Of a DNA stretch of 8,895 bases, positions 6,769 to 8,895 are shown piece after piece. The notes beneath the pieces were generated by a model. That model did not search any database. It saw only the letters and a list, made by a program, of their open reading frames with translations, and had not been told where the DNA came from. Each line of letters starts with the position of its first letter. Positions within the stretch are counted from its first letter, which is position 1. The position numbers were made by a program, and so were the translations under genes. The stretch is from Bifidobacterium breve (GTDB lineage Bacteria; Actinomycetota; Acidimicrobiia; Acidimicrobiales; Ilumatobacteraceae): NCBI GenBank assembly GCA_943325425.2, contig CALPPJ020000035.1:1-8895 (forward strand). The letters are read 5' to 3'.

Positions 6769-7670
6769 AAATACGTATTGGTTACGGCCTCGGTGTTCGC
6801 ACCAATCTCAACGACGATGGTTTTACCCAAGTTGTCGATGCACTTGAATCGCTCAAATTCGACAGCTTGTGGCTGAGCGAACGAATTGGTGGAGAAGCAC
6901 CGGATCCTCTTGTGGCGATGTCATTCGCTGCTGGACGTACCACCAAGTTGAAATTTGGAATGAGTGTGATGGTGTTGCCAGGTCGCAACCCCGTCATTCT
7001 TGCGAAAGAACTTGCGACTCTTGATCGATTATCAAATGGTCGCCTACTGCCAGCTTTCGGGCTAGGCGTTGCTGATCCGCACGAGCAACAAGCATTTGGC
7101 GTGGCCCGCGAAGAACGCGCGAAGCGATTCAATGAAGCTCTCGAAGTCATTCGCGCCTGTTGGACCCAACCATCTGTCACCCACCACGGCACCTATTTCA
7201 ATTACGACGATCTACGAGTTCAACCCAAACCACTTAAAGGTTCACCCGATGTTTGGCTCGGTGGTATTGCCCCGAGCGAACTGAAGCGTGTCGGACGTTT
7301 GGCCGATGGTTGGCTTCCGAGTTTCGTAACTCCAGCTGATGCCGAACGTGGTCGCATCGAGATTCAACGGGTTGCGGCCGAGCATGAACGTGAAATTGAT
7401 CCTGAACATTTCGGAGCACTCATCCCGTACGCTCACGGACCACTCCCCGACTCTGTGGCCAAAGCATTAATGGCTCGTCGACCTGACCTCGATGACATCA
7501 ATCAACTCGTTCCGCAGGGTTGGCCCGCACTACAAGAATTCATTAAGCAATTCGTTGATGCAGGAATTTCAAAGTTTGTGGTTCTGCCTATTGTTGAGCC
7601 GAAATCTGCCAATGAATGGTGCGAGCACCTAGCAGTTGCAGCCGAACAGTTACTGCCGCTTGAAAACTGA
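6765..7670 (+). CDS. LLM-class flavin/F420-dependent oxidoreductase
   Basis: This 301-residue protein of the bacterial luciferase-like TIM-barrel superfamily (PF00296) probably uses F420 as in many actinobacterial members, with FMN the alternative. Typical features are the first strand IRIGYGLG (3-10), the FDSLWLSER segment (32-40), GMSVMVLPGRNP (65-76), the diagnostic LATLDRLSNGRL...GLG run (83-101), FNEALEVIRACW (122-133), and PDVWLGG (161-167). It resembles the probable F420-dependent enzymes grouped as the MSMEG_3544 family (TIGR03854), a recollection I cannot verify. Length is normal and there is no signal peptide. The reaction is likely hydride transfer to or from a small alcohol, ketone or activated alkene. 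The start overlaps the hydrolase stop (ATGA), so the two are co-translated and may act on the same compound. The stop is followed 4 bases later by a large hairpin. Confidence 0.93.
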   Translation: MKIRIGYGLGVRTNLNDDGFTQVVDALESLKFDSLWLSERIGGEAPDPLVAMSFAAGRTTKLKFGMSVMVLPGRNPVILAKELATLDRLSNGRLLPAFGLGVADPHEQQAFGVAREERAKRFNEALEVIRACWTQPSVTHHGTYFNYDDLRVQPKPLKGSPDVWLGGIAPSELKRVGRLADGWLPSFVTPADAERGRIEIQRVAAEHEREIDPEHFGALIPYAHGPLPDSVAKALMARRPDLDDINQLVPQGWPALQEFIKQFVDAGISKFVVLPIVEPKSANEWCEHLAVAAEQLLPLEN

Positions 7671-7674
7671 TTCA

Positions 7675-7715
7675 TGGGCGTCAAAAGTGCCAAATCTGGC
7701 ACGGTTTCGCGCCCA
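7675..7715. terminator. Two-tier hairpin between convergent genes
   Basis: An inner stem GTGCCA/TGGCAC (7687-7692 with 7697-7702, loop AATC) is perfect. It is nested in an outer stem TGGGCG/CGCCCA (7675-7680 with 7710-7715), with AAA/TTT able to pair between them. It fills the 53-base gap between the convergent LLM and HDAC-like genes, so it fits a bidirectional terminator. No U-tract follows on either strand, which makes simple intrinsic termination uncertain; it may instead protect 3' ends. Confidence 0.6.
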
Positions 7716-7723
7716 ATAGGTGA

Positions 7724-8761
7724 TTAGGCGAAGGGCGAGATCCAGGCGTGGACATTACGGCCGATCGCCTCAATGTCGTATCCGCCCTCTTGCAGAATCA
7801 ATGTCGGCAAACCGAGTTGCTTCACCACTTCACCGCAACGACGGTACCCATCAGTCGTCAAAGCCAAGTCACTGATCGGGTCATTCCAATAAGTGTCAAC
7901 ACCTAACGACACAATCACCATGGACGGCGCAAACGACGCGATCTGTTCGCAGACTCCACCAAGCCGTGCAACATACTCATCGTCTTCAGCTTCGGGTCCA
8001 AATGCCACGTTGATGTTGTAGCCCCGGCCTTTGCCTGCACCAGTTTCATCTTCATGTCCAATGAACCATGGATAGGCACGCTTCGGATCTCCGTGCAATG
8101 AAACAAACTGGACATCATCGCGCTCATAGAAAATCTGTTGCGTACCATTGCCATGGTGATAGTCGACATCAAGCACTGTCACTTTGGTACCGGTAGTTGA
8201 CGCAACATGGTTCGCAACGATGGCCGCATTATTGAAATAGCAAAAGCCACCAAAAACATTGGCTGCGGCATGGTGTCCAGGAGGACGACACAAGCCATAC
8301 GCCGAAGGTGCACCAGCAAGAATTTTCTCGGCAGCGGTAAGAGCCACATCAACCGATGCACGCGAAGCGAGATATGTTCCCTCAACCATGGGCGTCGCAG
8401 TTTCGTAACACCAATAACCAAATGCGGCGGCAGCACCTTCGGGTGGTCGGGCCGCACTCATTCCTTCACGTAAACCAACATGCAACATTGCTTCTGGAGC
8501 AAATTCGCGCCGTCCAGTAGCAGCGTGAATTTCTGGCCACGCTTTTTCTAGATAATCAATGAGCCCGAGTGCATGCACTGCTTCAATCGGCGCACGACCG
8601 TGTTCTTTCAGACCAATGAATGAGAAACGTGCATCAGTTTCAAGTTGTTGACGAATTGTCTCGGCCCGATCGGGACGTTCGTACGTCGGAATAGGTTGCC
8701 CAAGATTGATTTCCATCTTCGGGTTTTGATGACGGTGCAGATCGGTCCAAACGACATCCAT
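7724..8761 (-). CDS. HDAC-fold deacetylase, acetylpolyamine amidohydrolase-like
   Basis: This 345-residue member of the histone deacetylase superfamily (PF00850) is close in length to Mycoplana acetylpolyamine amidohydrolase (341). Active-site residues are complete: His163-His164 in RPPGHH, zinc ligands Asp200 and His202 in DVDYHHGNGTQ, Asp289 in SLGVDT, and Tyr328 in EGGYD. Each is offset by exactly +5 from the Mycoplana residues I recall (H158/H159, D195, H197, D284, Y323). Its polyamine-contacting acids E17, E106 and E117 appear to match Glu17, Glu108 and Glu120. It therefore probably removes acetyl groups from acetylated polyamines or similar amines in the cytosol, releasing acetate. Other small N-acyl substrates are possible. 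The start ATG 8761-8759 aligns with the Mycoplana N-terminus. There is no SD; TAGAGT (minus strand, 8768-8773) lies 6 bases upstream, giving it its own likely promoter. Confidence 0.93.
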   Translation of the reverse strand: MDVVWTDLHRHQNPKMEINLGQPIPTYERPDRAETIRQQLETDARFSFIGLKEHGRAPIEAVHALGLIDYLEKAWPEIHAATGRREFAPEAMLHVGLREGMSAARPPEGAAAAFGYWCYETATPMVEGTYLASRASVDVALTAAEKILAGAPSAYGLCRPPGHHAAANVFGGFCYFNNAAIVANHVASTTGTKVTVLDVDYHHGNGTQQIFYERDDVQFVSLHGDPKRAYPWFIGHEDETGAGKGRGYNINVAFGPEAEDDEYVARLGGVCEQIASFAPSMVIVSLGVDTYWNDPISDLALTTDGYRRCGEVVKQLGLPTLILQEGGYDIEAIGRNVHAWISPFA

Positions 8762-8784
8762 ACGCCAACTCTAAACGCTGTGAG
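8762..8784 (-). promoter_or_regulatory. Putative promoter of the HDAC-like gene
   Basis: On the minus strand the hexamer TAGAGT (8768-8773) lies 6 bases before the ATG, the same placement seen at the other leading genes of this window, so a leaderless transcript is likely. No clear -35 was found, and there is no ribosome-binding sequence. Confidence 0.35.
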
Positions 8785-8895
8785 TTACCCCAACCACACT
8801 GCCGTATTGCCCGCCAGCAACTTTGACCCGTCACGATTGGTCATCGCTCCATTCACCGATTCCAAAATGACCAAACGATTGGCAACCAGCGTCGC
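8785..8895 (-). CDS. Possible C-terminal end of an unidentified gene (5' end beyond the right edge)
   Basis: A minus-strand frame enters from the right edge and runs 36 codons to a TAA at 8785-8787, 23 bases upstream of the HDAC-like start. It ends in NTAVWLG. The composition looks protein-like and 17 of 36 codons begin with G, as expected for coding sequence. I recognise no family. The plus strand also has an open frame here, from GTG 8780 to the edge, so the strand is not settled. The minus reading is preferred because a co-directional gene at 23 bases is more usual than divergent starts 18 bases apart. Confidence 0.38.
   Translation of the reverse strand, partial: ATLVANRLVILESVNGAMTNRDGSKLLAGNTAVWLG

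Noticed and set aside
8179..8473. Open frames on both strands inside the HDAC-like gene
   Set aside because: They overlap the catalytic core of a fully supported gene and show no domain.
8640..8834. 64-codon minus-strand open frame across the HDAC-like start
   Set aside because: Different frame from both the HDAC-like gene and the edge fragment, Ser/Arg/Cys-rich translation, overlaps the conserved N-terminus.
1..8895. CRISPR array, tRNA, insertion sequence or defence locus
   Set aside because: No regularly spaced repeats, tRNA-like folds, transposase motifs or terminal inverted repeats were seen on either strand.

Overview
This 8.9 kb stretch is compact chromosomal DNA of roughly 50% GC. 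It most resembles a small-genome actinobacterium, and a freshwater or marine Acidimicrobiia-type lineage is my best guess. The guess rests on an LLM-class, probably F420-dependent oxidoreductase, on mostly Shine-Dalgarno-free starts with a -10-like hexamer just upstream, and on very short intergenic gaps. No phylogenetic marker is present, so the placement is inference. I see no tRNA, rRNA, CRISPR array, insertion sequence or phage gene, and no gap over 150 bases between calls.

Layout from left to right. (1) A minus-strand pair: mscL (822-1229) is followed through an ATGA overlap by a lipoprotein SGNH hydrolase that runs off the left edge (1-825). (2) A plus-strand gene for an unrecognised three-helix membrane protein (1290-2120) converges on and overlaps a minus-strand MFS_3-type exporter (2110-3396). 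(3) A plus-strand amidase-signature enzyme (3436-4875), NylA-like in its triad spacing, converges with a 4-base overlap on the next unit. (4) A minus-strand pair follows: a classical SDR (5183-5974) coupled by ATGA to a DUF952 protein (4872-5186). (5) Divergent from it is a plus-strand pair: an alpha/beta hydrolase of the methylesterase/hydroxynitrile-lyase type (6037-6768), coupled by ATGA to an LLM-class oxidoreductase (6765-7670). (6) A two-tier hairpin (7675-7715) separates this from a minus-strand HDAC-fold acetylpolyamine amidohydrolase-like enzyme (7724-8761). (7) The last ~110 bases may hold the end of another minus-strand gene.

The genes do not form one obvious pathway. The mscL-SGNH pair points to envelope or osmotic functions. 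The SDR/DUF952 and esterase/LLM pairs share a 62-base divergent control region and could act on a common small ester, alcohol or ketone. The amidase and the polyamine-deacetylase homologue both cleave amide bonds and suggest scavenging of nitrogenous organic compounds.

I did not find a clear new multi-gene system. The points most worth checking are the coupled mscL-SGNH lipoprotein pair, the unrecognised membrane protein, the SDR-DUF952 coupling, and the regular pattern in which the first gene of each unit has an ANNNT-type -10 placed 6-9 bases before its start while following genes are joined by ATGA.
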